Positions 46,471 to 57,861 of a stretch of 64,000 bases of DNA are shown piece by piece; positions within the stretch are counted from its first letter, which is position 1, and each line of letters starts with the position of its first letter. This stretch comes from Paramacrobiotus metropolitanus (lineage: Eukaryota > Tardigrada > Eutardigrada > Parachela > Macrobiotidae), in the NCBI RefSeq assembly GCF_019649055.1, contig NW_026570221.1, forward strand, positions 2,728,001 through 2,792,000, given 5' to 3'. The translations under genes and the position numbers were made by a program. The notes beneath the pieces are model-generated. The model ran no database searches, was not told where the DNA came from, and worked only from the letters and a program-made list of their open reading frames with translations.

Positions 46471-47325
46471 AAATGCCTCTTAATCATCTTCTTGATAAAA
46501 TCTTACTGTTAACCTTCAAATGCTTCCAGTCAGTTCTGTACCTGCTCAAATTTCTACTCAAATCTGTTGATCTATCCTAGATATTTTTTATAGCTTGAAA
46601 ATGTTTCTATTCGACCAGACCTGAAGACCTTTTGGGTTGCCTGCTCTTGTGCCGTAATAACAATAATAATAAGGTTAGAAAATTTGTCAATTCGCCATAT
46701 TTGTGCCGTCAAATAATGAGTAAAAGTTTGTCTAAGCAGTAAGTTCATTTAGCTTTACCTTAGTATCAAAAGCATATCGCAATTTCTGGAAAGCTTTTGG
46801 TACGGAAAAGCAGCACAGGACAGCACGTGTGTATTGCTCGCTCTGAAGTATGCGAGGCTGCGACGTAAATGATGCTCGTGATATTAATGGACATGATATT
46901 CAGGCATCGAAACCTGCTTTCATCCAAAATACCGAATAAGCCCGAGGATGACTATCAACGCACTCTTTAGTAGATTTTCTTTACTTTATTATGTACTTGC
47001 CTGCACTGCGACCGTGCGACGAGACCGAAGTTCGGCAGGGACTGTAACAAAAACCCCGATAAATTATCTTCTTTTAGTTAATAAAAGACCCGAAAATGAG
47101 AAATTATTAGAGAAAAAATTATAAGGTCACGAGAATGCATCATAAAAACATAAGAACATGACAGCATCTCTTTAACGAGAGCGTTTTATTACATTTCCCC
47201 CAACAAACGCCCTACACTATTTCACGTTCACAGTAAAAACTAAAAGTTTAAAACGCTCTGTACACTCAGCATACGAGATCCATGTACACGCAGTTGCCGA
47301 ACCGCAAGCTGAATGGTGGCTGCGC
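46471..47325. other. Non-coding stretch downstream of Ig member D
   Basis: Nothing recognised; the 3' untranslated region of member D would be at its right edge. Confidence 0.4.
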
Positions 47326-47991
47326 TTAAACGACATCCAAATAGGCCTCCTGAACGATCCATTCATCCAAGCGATCGTTGATGCGGAACCAGCACTCGTA
47401 CCGACCGGCGTCTTTCCATGTGACGCTGTCGATAATCATCGTCGCATTGCACTGACAGGGCTCCCCCTCCCCAAACTGAAAGGTGAAACCATAAGGCAAT
47501 CTGACTTTATCCCTCATCGCCGGAATGGACTCGGCAAGCAACAGAACATTTTCCTTGCGCCACAGAAAGCGAGTAACGAGGTATCCGGGGAGGAACCTAA
47601 AGCGGACCGGGCATACCATCTCCGCTTTATCGCCGTAGCGCACGGTGAGGTTCTTCATGGGCGGATCGAAGACCTCGTGGCGGAAAAGGGTGACGCTGAC
47701 CCAATAGCGCTGCGTCACCACCAAATGGCTACCGTTAGAGTGCAGGCACTCGTATAGACCCGTAGCGCCGTACGTAAAATTCTCCACCGCGATGGTAAAA
47801 GCGCCGGTTGCCAGGTCATAATTTCGCACTCTCATCTTGTGCCGAAAAACTTTGTTCCCGGAACTGAAGTCACTTGAGCAGTTGCAACAATAATTCTCTT
47901 CATTGGACAGTCTTCTGGGTGTTTTTGAAATGCTATTACCAACTTGCAGTCCGTTATATGTGAGTGACGGCGGAATCCCGGTTTTGGACAC
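47326..47991 (-). CDS. Ig-family member D, intact C-terminal exon
   Basis: An uninterrupted 222-codon terminal exon. The acceptor is CACACAG and the stop TAA is at 47326-47328. It encodes the end of Ig domain 1 (NYCCNC; NFTYGATGLYECLHSNG), a linker (FDPPMKNLTVRYG) and a complete Ig domain 2 (AEMVCPVRFRFLPG; FLWRKEN; VTWKDAGRYECWF), ending EAYLDVV. N-glycosylation sequons are present. Its own N-terminal exon is missing: the DNA up to the next gene holds a foldback element 75 bp upstream of the acceptor. The phase-0 acceptor would accept the donor of member E's exon at 50091, so D may be an alternative last exon of E. Function is unknown; secreted or surface recognition is plausible. Confidence 0.7.
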   Translation of the reverse strand: MSKTGIPPSLTYNGLQVGNSISKTPRRLSNEENYCCNCSSDFSSGNKVFRHKMRVRNYDLATGAFTIAVENFTYGATGLYECLHSNGSHLVVTQRYWVSVTLFRHEVFDPPMKNLTVRYGDKAEMVCPVRFRFLPGYLVTRFLWRKENVLLLAESIPAMRDKVRLPYGFTFQFGEGEPCQCNATMIIDSVTWKDAGRYECWFRINDRLDEWIVQEAYLDVV

Positions 47992-48065
47992 CTGTGTGCA
48001 GTGCCGACGATCAATCAATTATAAATTCACAAACAGTCACTTTTAAGAGTAAGCGCGCTTCTACT

Positions 48066-48373
48066 GGGCCCAGACTCCAACTCTGACTCTGACTCTGATT
48101 CTGACCACTCAAACTCTGACTCTGACTACTCAAAGTCTGACTCTGACCGCTCAAAGTCTGACTCTGATTTCTTAGGTTTCTCAGGTTTCTTAGATTTCTT
48201 AGGTTTCTTAGATTTCTTGGGTTTCTTAGGTTATCTTAGGTTTCTTAGGTTATTCAGTCAGAGTCAGAAATTGGACAGTCAGAGTCAGACCTTGAGTAGT
48301 CACAGTCAAAGTTTAAGCGGTCAGAGTCAGAGTTTGAGCGTTCAGAGTCTGAGTCAGAGCTTGAGCGCGGGCC
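48066..48373. mobile_element. Word-repeat foldback element, copy 2 (CTGACT arms, CTTAGG core)
   Basis: Starts GGGCCCAGACTCCAAC, ends GAGCGCGGGCC, and is flanked by CTTCTACT at 48058-48065 and 48374-48381 (8 bp; 7 if the shared C belongs to the element). It has more word copies in the left arm than copy 1 at 15465. The core is TTTCTTAGG repeats. It lies immediately upstream of the acceptor of Ig member D. Confidence 0.85.
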
Positions 48374-48381
48374 CTTCTACT

Positions 48382-49026
48382 GTTTAGTGCTGGCACAATA
48401 TGCTTAGGCGGCGGTATGGTGTACATGATGCAGACCCGCCGTCCTATTGCCGGCTCGCGCTCAACAAAACTATCACATTTCACTGTTGCACCGGTTCGGC
48501 TGATATATTGGAGTTCCCATAGACGATGCATAGGGTCGGGTCGGCAGAAATGTGGTGCAATTCGGCAGATTTATGGGAGGAAAACCACTTTTCTGCCGGG
48601 CTCGCCAACACTCAACAGGCTAATAATATTACACAGTATCTGCCGGCTACACATGCTCACTGGAATGTGTCATAATTACCGTGCGCGGCATTTGATTGAT
48701 ATTATGTTTTGCCAAAAAAAAACAACTTTGACCATTTCGAAGGAAACCAAAGCTTCAGCAAAACCCGTGTCTATTCCAAAGTGAAAAGTACTGTAACGGC
48801 TAGAAGACACTGCACCACTTTTAGACCCGGACGCTGCTTCTCCTTTATCTGGCATCGCAAGCGTTACGTAGAGCAACGAGCAGCGTCGGTAACATTCCCA
48901 GATTCTGTGGTGGAAGTTCGCCTAGCGGCTACAGTAAAGCTGCCGCGAATACAGCTGAATACAAGGGGTATCTGCCTGTCCATTGAACATTCGCTAGCTG
49001 CACCGCTTGCTAAATCCTGGCTCTCA
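48382..49026. other. Gap between Ig members D and E
   Basis: No N-terminal Ig exon for member D is seen here. Some open frames run through it by chance. Confidence 0.45.
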
Positions 49027-50275
49027 TTAAATGACGTTCAGATATGCTTCTTGAACGATCCACTCATCGAGGCGGTCGTTTATGCGGAACCAGCATTCGT
49101 ACAGACCGGCGTGTTTCCATCTGGCGCTGGGGATCTTCAAGGTGGAGTTGCACAAACAGGGCTCACGAATCCCAAACTCAAAACGCCCATTAAAGCCCCA
49201 CCACGAACTGGCCTCATCGGCCACATCCGGGATGGATTCCGCCATCAGCAGATAGTCTCCCTTGCGCCAAAGGAAGCGGGTGGTCATCTCGCCGGGGAGG
49301 AAGTTAAAGCGCACCGGGCACACCATCGCTGCTGGTTCGCCGTAGCGTACGGTGAGGTTCTTCATGGGCGGATCGAAGACCTCGTGGCGGAAGAGCGTCG
49401 CGCTGACCCAGTAGCGCTGCGTCACTACCTTCTGGTTTCCATGGGAGTGCAGGCACTCGTACAGTCCAGTGGCAGAATACGTGAAGTTCTCCACCGCGAT
49501 GGTAAACGCGCCGGTTACCAGGTCGTAATTTTTCACTCGCAACGTGTGCCGAAAATGTTTTCCCCCGATAACGAAGTCGTCTGTACAGTTGCAACAATAA
49601 TTGTTATCCTCGAACGGTTCTCTGGAATTGTCACTAGTGACTTCCACTCCGTTATATGTGAATGACGGTGGAATCGCGATGTGGGACATCTGTGTGCAGT
49701 GCCGACAGTCAATCAGAATTTCACAAACAGGTACGACGACAAAATGAACGTAACGACGACGTTACACAAACGACAAGACGAACGTTTCACAAACGACAAG
49801 ACGAACGTTTCACAAAGGACAAGATGAACGTAACTGAAAATAAACCCGGTTTAATTACTCCTCGAAAAAATTACTTCTGCTGCAACCGTGCCGAAACAAA
49901 TTCAGCGCCCCAAAATTGTGACAAATTTTCATTTTCCAGAAGAAAGACCCCTTTCCCATAAGAATAATTACTGCGACGCTACAGATGTGTTCCCATTATC
50001 GCATGCGCTACCTCCTGCACGATGCTTTCTATTTGCGTTTTAAAGAACAAATCAAAATAAACTGGTAGAGGACAAAAGTCATGTACATACTTGCATGTTA
50101 TTCGTGTTGTTACAAGGAATGAGGAGTGTGCCGCCTTCCGGCGCTCGGATGATCTCCGTCTGCGGCGGCCATTCCGCTACTGTAAAATCCCGAGAAGACG
50201 GGCCTCGCCCAAACCCGTGCAAATGGACGGTGCCGTGGCCGTGGCGTCCTTTCGCTTCGTCCAAGATCCGGTTCA
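49027..50275 (-). CDS. Ig-family member E, intact secreted two-Ig-domain protein (signal exon not found)
   Basis: Two intact exons: 50091-50275 (185 bp, acceptor ATTTAG, donor GTATGT, phase 0) and 49027-49689 (221 codons including stop). The N-terminal exon carries NRILDEAKGRHGHG, a Gly/His patch, and the first Ig strand (APEGGTLLIPC). The second exon carries the rest of Ig domain 1 (YCCNC; NFTYSATGLYECLHSHG) and Ig domain 2 (AAMVCPVRFNFLPG; FLWRKGD; KHAGLYECWF). Each domain has the Cys pair, and the D.G.Y.C signature is varied to ATGLYEC and HAGLYEC. Extra cysteines in domain 1 suggest a second disulphide. By analogy with member C a separate signal-peptide exon should lie upstream, but I did not find it. 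Family identity is unknown to me. Confidence 0.72.
49733..49832. repeat. Tandem ACGACAAGACGAACGTTTC repeat in intron
   Basis: A unit of about 22 bp (CACAAACGACAAGACGAACGTTT) is repeated about three to four times between the two exons of Ig member E. The start includes a small AACGTAACGACGACGTTA palindrome. Confidence 0.65.
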
Positions 50276-50291
50276 CTAAATAGACAGCTGC

Positions 50292-51205
50292 GGTAAAATA
50301 AAGTAAAACATAAACCCAGCAGGTGACAGCTGCATCTGTTTATGTTGAAGTTGAACTACGGAGTATGCTCCTTAAGCTCCATGGAGGATGCGGTGTAATA
50401 GTTGTGCGTATACATATTTCAGCGATAATATTTGTACGAAAGATAAGACCACTCAATTATGATTTATCATTCCATCGCGTTATGAATTTCTGCCAACTTT
50501 ACCGGCTACATCTCCTTCTCATGATTTTCTGGAATTCAGTCTTGTACACTCGGTTAGATACAGCTTGCATCTACTTGATCAACCTTGCCATAATCTCTCG
50601 CCCAAAACTATGCCCCGTTTCTTGCGTTGTCATTGTCATTAAACATGCCTTGAGTTTCGTTGTTGCGTTAACCGCTTGGGATGAACCTGTGTCATCCCAA
50701 TCGGAGCCACCTGTGTAATATTGTTAGTCAGTTAAGAGCGCCACGATCGACCGCACCGTTGCCGGTCGTGCAAACCTTTCATCCTAACAGGCGCTTAATC
50801 GTGGTAAAAGCTGATTGCTACCCCTTAGAACAGCAGCCAGACTGCCAGATACGCTATTGCTACAATAAACACTGAATAGTACATACACCTAGTGAACCTC
50901 ATCTCAAACTAAGAAAAAGAGACACCAGTATGCGACTAGCCGTTACCATGGTGAAAGTTGGTAGACTTACCTTAGAAAGTTTCGTAAAGTCAAGTCCGCT
51001 ACTCCCGCTTCCATTACCATGGCTACCAGTGTACCACCGATACTCAGCGTTGCCACTGTTACCGTGCATAGCCTAACTATCGCCACATTGCTAACCTGTT
51101 GCGCAAATCACGCCTCGCACGGGTTACAATCAGCTATTAGCACTAAGAAAAATTCAAACATAAAGGTTTGAATTTTCAGTCCTTGTTTCTATTAAGAAAC
51201 AGTAT
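50292..51205. other. Region upstream of Ig member E
   Basis: The missing signal-peptide exon and promoter of member E should lie here. I found no short hydrophobic ATG exon with a phase-1 donor that convinced me. Confidence 0.35.
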
Positions 51206-51801
51206 GTCTGTAAGGAACACAAATGTCGATGCGGGGAAACTGTAGATGCTCAAGGCTTACACGGTTTATCTTGCTTGAAAAGTCAGGGGAGATTCAGGCG
51301 ACATGCGAGTTTGAATAGCGTGATACAACGCAGTCTTGGGTCAGCGAAAGTCCCGACAATTTTAGAGCCTCCTGGATTGAGCAGATTAGATGGAAAGCGG
51401 CCGGATGGCTTATCACTCTTTCCTTGGAAGAACGGTCTTCCATTGATATGGGATGTGACGGTATGTGACACATTCGCGATGTCGTACATAGCTGGATCAT
51501 CGGTGGCAAGGGTTCAGCAGCGGATGACGCGGAAGAACGAAAGAGGAACCTCTATTTGGAACTCACTGACCGATATTTCTTTGAACCGGTAGCTTTGGAA
51601 ACGATGGGTAGCTGCGGCACCAGTACCCGCCAGTTCATCAGTGAAGTCGGTCGGCGCATCAAAGAGCAAACAGGAGAAGCGCGTGCCACTGAGTTTTTGT
51701 GGCAGCGTATAAGTGTCGAGATTCAGCGCGGAAATGCGGCATCTGTTTTGGGTACTGTTGCTTGTTCAAAAGAGCTGGAAGAGTTGTTTTATCTGTTCTA
51801 G
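51206..51801 (+). pseudogene. C-terminal fragment of a reverse-transcriptase-bearing retroelement, plus-strand copy
   Basis: The frame begins in a C-x2-H-x-C-x-C knuckle ([10 protein letters not shown]), then [37 protein letters not shown], and after a frameshift near 51540 [25 protein letters not shown] and QRGNAASVLGT. The order equals that of the minus-strand copy at 14340-15263, and the two belong to the same family. Upstream reverse transcriptase is absent. The last 200 codons are well preserved, so it is younger than the 14-kb copy. Confidence 0.7.
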
Positions 51802-52128
51802 CTAGCTGATCTTTTGAGTTTAAGTGAAAATGGCATGTTGCTTGTACAAGTATATTAAAGTTTTGGATCATTTGTAACATAAAGGTTACTATTACATTAA
51901 CTATAGGTTCTCCGAGCAATAATAACATTGTAGTGATTGTACGGAAATAAAATGGCTGGCTGAAACAAATGGCCGTACCATCTGTGAGCACTACCTGTTT
52001 TTAACATTAATACTGAGACCGTTGCCCGTAAACAGTAGTACCACAACAACCGAAATCTGATATCCCTGAGCATCAGAAAATTTATTAATTATTTCTTATT
52101 TGACAACACTACCATGACTTCGATTTAA

Positions 52129-52502
52129 GACTAAACGGTCGCATACTCCCTGTTACACGTGGCGGCGTGTAGGACGGTTCCCGAAAGGGGAGAATGAGAC
52201 GGGAAAGGCGAAATGGGAATAAACGCAGTTTAATAACTAAGACAAAAACGTTGGAAAAAACTGCATCGCGATGGTGATGTGCTGCCGTAAATTGCCAACA
52301 CTGAACACTCCCTGTAGGTGAAAAACAACAGTCGACTCGAGCGGTTTAGGACCGCTCGAGGACGGTGGAACAGGGAAAATGACGGAAAGCGTCACCTGCT
52401 GTTACATCCCACATCCAGCCTTCAGTACGCATGCGGCGCAGTGCACACGTACGACAGCCGGATACTTTGACTTAGTCATACAGAGTGCTCGACCGTTTAG
52501 TC
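52129..52502. mobile_element. 374-bp MITE with TTAA target site
   Basis: Inverted ends GACTAAACGGTCG are directly flanked by TTAA (52125-52128 and 52503-52506), a piggyBac-like target site. The centre contains a second perfect palindrome around 52337-52361 (CTCGAGCGGT, AGG, ACCGCTCGAG). No gene. Confidence 0.65.
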
Positions 52503-52506
52503 TTAA

Positions 52507-55150
52507 ATTTTATGAGCCGCCCAGTAAAATTTAGGACCCAGTAAAATTTTTTTCTAGGCGGCTTATAAAATTTAGGGAAAACTTAACGTTTGTAATTAGT
52601 AATTATCATTTGTGATACCTTTTGTAATAAGTAAATACCATTTGCAACTATAATACCATCTGCAATGGTTAAAGTGGCCATTTGGTAAAAAAATGGTAAA
52701 TATTACTGCGGTACTGGAATTTTGTAGTTGTAACAAGTCTTACCCACATACTCTGTGAAGGCAGATAGTTTATCAAATGAATTCAAACAATAAGCCGTTC
52801 TCTTCGCCTCTGCTGACCCAGTCTTGTTTTTTTACTAACAACTAACGATTACAATGCAATATAACCCATCGAGACATACTGTTTGAATGCCCGAAAAATT
52901 TCCTACAAGCTGATGTTAATATTGATAACACATTTATATGAAATTCATCTCCTAGCGATCCTCTTAAGAAGTCTGAAGGACTATCCCCCGAACTATATAC
53001 CCCCGTATTCCGATTCACGACTTTCGCTACCTCGTTGCGCTGCGCTTCTTTAACATAAGCCTTTATTGGAGAAGCCGTTTCCGGACTTACCAAATTTTCC
53101 GGTCACTTCTATCATTTTTCGGCGACTATACGGCTGATTTCAAAACGATAACTAAAAACCGCACGCAAATTTAGTAAGCCGTTTTCTGTACAATGTGGTA
53201 TCAGACGAGTTGTTTCTGGCCCAGCTTTCGGAGAATAGAACTCGCTCGTTCGCTCGCTAGTTCAACAATAAGCACATTACTCGTAATCGCCCATTACACA
53301 ACATACTCGTAGACAGTCGTAGTTACACATAATAAGCTCTGCAAAATACGAAACTCTAATAAGGCACTAGGAAGGCAATTTTCGTATGACTCGGTATGAG
53401 TTATGTTACCTGAAAGTCTAGCACCTCATATCGCTAAAATATTGGCTAGCAACTTCCCGCTGTACGACTTGAGCACCTCCCACCGGCGTACTTCATTCAA
53501 GTACACGGACATTGTAGTCTACACAGCAAAACCGCAGTATCACAGACCGGCAGCTCGCAGATGTCGCAGCCGATCGCGGAGCTGTGCCCCTTTTTATTTT
53601 ATTATATCATTCTGAAGTGTAAAAAGTTATACAGAGCAAAACTGCTTAATTTGATGTGTTACTGTGTTTCAGTTAACTAAAAAGTTTTGTGATCCTGTTA
53701 CGCAGATGTTTTGCATATATTTTGAATGAGAAAACTTGAACATTTTATTACACAGGTACTCCTATTGGTTTACTAATGGATTTAATTTTGCTTTCAAACA
53801 GTAGTGTAGTTATTAAATCAACGAGAATACAGTTCAGTTATCTAGTACTATTAAAAAAAATTACAAAACCATCTCGGAAAGAACGGCGCTCCCGATAACA
53901 CTAATGGTGGGAACGGGCCGAGTTCGTCCCGAGTACGAGGGTTTTTGCTAAAACTGTCGCTTATCTTGTTATATAACAAGCAGCCTGTACTGTTGTCCCA
54001 ATGGTCGTCGAAGTGCGCCGGCGAAACCACCACAACAAACTGAGAAAAGTGGCAATTTTCGGCGCAGAGTGCAAAATGCAATCAGCGAGTCAGCGACAGC
54101 GCATGCGTGTAAGCCCAACGGCTGTAGCGTCCGGCGCGGACCGCTGAGCAGTGACTGTCAAGTACCCGCTCAAGTGCGCATCCTGTACACAAAAAGTTTT
54201 ATTTATGTCCGCTATTTATTACCATACAATAAAGTCAGCCGCGAAAGCATACACAATTAAGAGGAGGTGCCAAACAACACAGGTGCTGTTGATTTACTGC
54301 GAGTGTTGACCGCGTTCAGCCCGACCGGCGCGTCGGATTGGATAGTGGTGAAATACCGGCAGATTTTTTCAGTGCATTGCATAAAAAGTGGTAATCAGGA
54401 TTAAACTAAATTAATAATTATTAACAAATTAACAACAGCAACTAAAATACTACTGAAAACAGATGTGCTTTATCTATGCGAAATGGTCAATCAGATCTAG
54501 AGTGCATGCATGCTTCTCCAGCATCGAGATGTACATCCTAGCGACACGCTTTAATGGCTTTCCAGGGCTGGACACTGGTCAACCAAGTCGTCCGGCCTTG
54601 CAGCTTCCTCCGCTGCGTTCACCGGATTTAGGCTTCGCTAATTCAATTTTGCTACAGTTTTGTGCACTGAGTGGGCTTCTGTGCCGCTGTAGATCGTTGT
54701 AATAATTGTTACTCAAAACTTGAAAAACCAGCAATATTAGCAATATTGCTGTCTGTAAAGTTGCTGAAAATCAGGATCTCTCAGACTGATTCCGTGAAGT
54801 CTGGAACAACCTCCCCAATAAACCACGCGATAAAAAGGGGATAAAGAAAACGAAACATATTCTTTGCTATTTAGGGATCTCAAATTCTCCATTTTCCTCT
54901 CAACTTAGGTTAATCGAGTAAAACAATTAAGTAAAACAATCAACTGCCAAAAAAACGTAAAAATTTTGAAATTTCTGGGCCTGGGTTGTCGGGGCGCACA
55001 GCTATTTCGTAAAATTATAAGGTCGTTTAAATATGATTATTCACAGATCCTTTTATTTTTTAACACATCTCGTAGTCTGATGACAAGGTATATGTAATTT
55101 CAGAATAATTGTCATGAATTTTCTGTTGCAAATTAACTTCACCTTTTTTT
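52507..55150. other. Non-coding stretch
   Basis: Short repeats of a CAGTAAAATTTAGG phrase occur next to the MITE (52525-52575). I recognise no exon, RNA gene or element in the rest. Confidence 0.4.
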
Positions 55151-55753
55151 AATTGCCCGCGACGGTCGGTCATCGCCGGAATTTCGAGTAACGAAATGGA
55201 CGTCCCAGACGGTTTCGGAAACCGTCAGTGCACCTGAAGGCGGCACACTCTTCATTCCTTTGGAACAACCGTCTTTTTTTATTATGTACTTAAAACTAAT
55301 TAGCTGTTTTGAACGCATTTTACTGTCTGATTTCAGCTCATTTTTTGACTATTTTCCTCCGAATTAATTTCTTCTTAATACTTTAAAAATAAATCATCTT
55401 CGATTTTAAATGCTTTTATTATAGATTAAAATTACTCGTAATAAGTAATTTTAATCCTTAATAAAAGCCATTAGAAAAATAGCAAAATGTAGAAATTAAA
55501 GTTGAATATTTTTTTGATAGTACTGGGGAGAAATTAATTCGGAGGAAATCAATCAAAAACTGAGCAGAAATCAGGCAGTAAAATGCAATAAAGACAGCTA
55601 ATTAATTTAAGTACCTCGTACTTACATAGTGCAAAAGGAAGGTTATTCCAAGGAATGAAGAGTCTGCCGCCTTCGGACGCACCGATGGTTTCCGTCTGGG
55701 GCGTCCATTTCGCTGCTGGATATTTCGGCGACGACGCACCGTCGCAGGCAATT
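55151..55753. repeat. Large imperfect palindrome made of two Ig N-terminal exon relics
   Basis: Two arms of about 290-300 bp run head to head around a centre near 55440, where ATTAAAATTACT meets AGTAATTTTAAT. The plus arm (55151-55275) and the minus arm (55640-55753) each carry the end of the Ig-family N-terminal exon (WT(S/P)QT, then a GG(T/R)LFIP segment) followed by matching intron-like DNA. Arms differ by several substitutions and small indels. Neither relic keeps the Cys of the family (IPC reads IPL and IPW), so both are dead. Confidence 0.75.
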
Positions 55754-55888
55754 AATAATAGGTAAGTTATGCGTTTTCGTTGTCCGTTTCACAACTTTCA
55801 CAAATGAATCTGTGACCAAAAGCTTTGACGGATGAACTGCAAACGCCGCATGACGCGCAGTTGTACAGGAATTCTTGTTAACACGAAA

Positions 55889-56683
55889 GGGGTAGATAAT
55901 TATTTCCGCAACTCCTGCCACGAGAACAGTTGCCAAAACTCCCGGCTCACGGTTACATTTCTAAATTAATAATTAAACAATGCAGAAACGGCTGATTTGA
56001 TCTGACAGCGATCGAACTGCGATCAAAAAGCGATCGAATAGGATAGCGAAATCCACAACGAGTCCCTGAACTGTCTGAACATACCACTTCAATGTCGAAC
56101 TAAAGTGAGAATTCCCGGACATCTTTCCCCGACAAATCACTAAATGTATCCTGCCAACTTACTGAAATCAATGGAAATGCTGCTGGTTTGTCTTCCCGAA
56201 CAGGGGTTGCTCCGGGGGATGAGCGACAACATCCCGAAACCTACAGCAATAACAATAACCGCTAGACGGCTCATTAGGGAGGATTCCACAAGAATAAGAT
56301 AATAAAAAAGTAAAAAAAATGAAACACTGGTGTCTACAAGTAGAACAGCAAGAAAAATTGTTCTCTTGCTTCTTCGTGAAAAAAGGCACTAAGTGGCTAT
56401 GGTGAAATTCACAACTGATTCTTTGGGTAACGGCTAACCCAAACCAGAATCTCAAGGTGGTTCTGCAGGGCGGCTGACCGTACGGTACTGATCGTCCAAC
56501 ATCCACGCGATGGATATGCAAATCGTATCATTCGTTGCATGCGCCGTCCACCCGTCATGCTGAGCAACGACGATCTGTCGGTGGGAATCAAATCTGCAGC
56601 TAATAGATTTATTAGCACGTGTTGATATGCAAAAATACAGTAATTATTAATCCGGGTTATTTTTGTTCATTCAATGCAAATAG
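55889..56683. repeat. Dispersed repeat, copy 2 of 2
   Basis: Matches 20273-21113 in the same orientation from GGGGTAGATAATTATTTC onward. It lacks the internal tandem duplication and has a stop (TAG on the minus strand) where copy 1 reads through. The similarity ends after ATTCAATGCAAAT. Confidence 0.75.
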
Positions 56684-57360
56684 AATAATTATATTAATTA
56701 ACAGGATCACGATCATTAACAGGATAACACGACACAACGTACGTACATTAGAGTAACTTTCAGTTTCAGCAGATGGATTTTACAGATGTTTCTGAAGGTT
56801 TCAGCTTCTGACTGTGTACCAGAAATGCAGAACTGGTCTTTGCTCCAGGAAAGCCGTTCTTCTCAACGCATTTCTAAATTTGCCTGGATAATCTCGTTGT
56901 ACTCATAAGTCATCCAGCCGATGGATTAACAGCTCTACTCATAAGTCATACAGTCATACTAAACGTGGTTTCGTATAGTTTGAAATCCTTTTCAACAGCT
57001 TCTTGATAGTGGATTTTTAGTGGAGAGTGGAGGCCCGCTGTCCAGTCCACACTCAACAGTGCAGTGAGGTCGAAAACGACAGCCAAAAGCTCTAATAAAA
57101 CATATCAGTTTTCCAAAATCGCTGTCATCCTCAATGAAATAAAAGTCACTAAAAATATCCAGTTACGAAGAGAAGTACATGTAAAGTTAGGCTAAACCTA
57201 CAAAACAATTTATCTGACACCCGATTATAATTTGCACCTTTCCTGTATGCAGGAAAGCAAGTTTGTTTGTTTTAAACGCGCTCTGAGTCCTTCCATCGGG
57301 TGCAGCCAGTCAGTACTGAAACCAGCGCGGAGAATGAAATGAATTTAAAGAGTTTCGTGG
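56684..57360. other. Stretch before the DIRS element
   Basis: No gene recognised. The left terminal repeat of the DIRS element should begin here, but I could not define it. Confidence 0.35.
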
Positions 57361-57861
57361 AAATGCGGTAGATGAATTCGCTGTTCACAGCTGGCGCACT
57401 GCAGTTAAATTGTGTAAGACCTTGTCAGGAGAGTACGCCCACACTCTTCTTGAACATCTTGAGTATAATGAATTTTATCTGCAATGCGGTGTAACTTTGA
57501 TGACAAAACAGTAATGGCGTTTGACCAGGATTTTCGACATTCAGCTAAGGAAGAACTGTTTTCGCTTAACGATTTCCAACAGCGTAACAGTATCGGCGCT
57601 AAGCACTTTCATGCCGGCAACCGCCGTGACGCGAATAAAGCCGGTAATCAGCAGCTTTTTCGCGGGCGCGGTGGCTCGATTACGAGCCGCTACAGATTTG
57701 CCTGTTGTTTTGCCTTCCAAGAAGGTAACTGTCCCCGTTCTGCAGCTTCTTGCTCTTTCAACCACGTCTGTGGAGAGTGTGGTAAGCGAGGGCACAATTT
57801 CCGTGAGCATCGCGACACCGGACACACCAGTGCCGGTGCTTCTAACCGAAACACAGTTTAA
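57361..57861 (+). pseudogene. DIRS gag C-terminal part
   Basis: The first frame (VDEFAVHSWRTAVK; LLEHLEYNEF) breaks near 57485 and continues in another frame with TVMAFDQDFRHSAK. It ends in a finger-like region, CCFAFQEGNCPRSAASC and FNHVCGECGKRGHNFREH, which would bind nucleic acid. The N-terminal half of gag is not visible upstream. Confidence 0.65.

Noticed and set aside
50323-50718. 131-codon hydrophobic plus-strand frame upstream of Ig member E
   Set aside because: No family, no splice signals and irregular hydrophobicity; it lies where the opposite-strand promoter or signal exon is expected.
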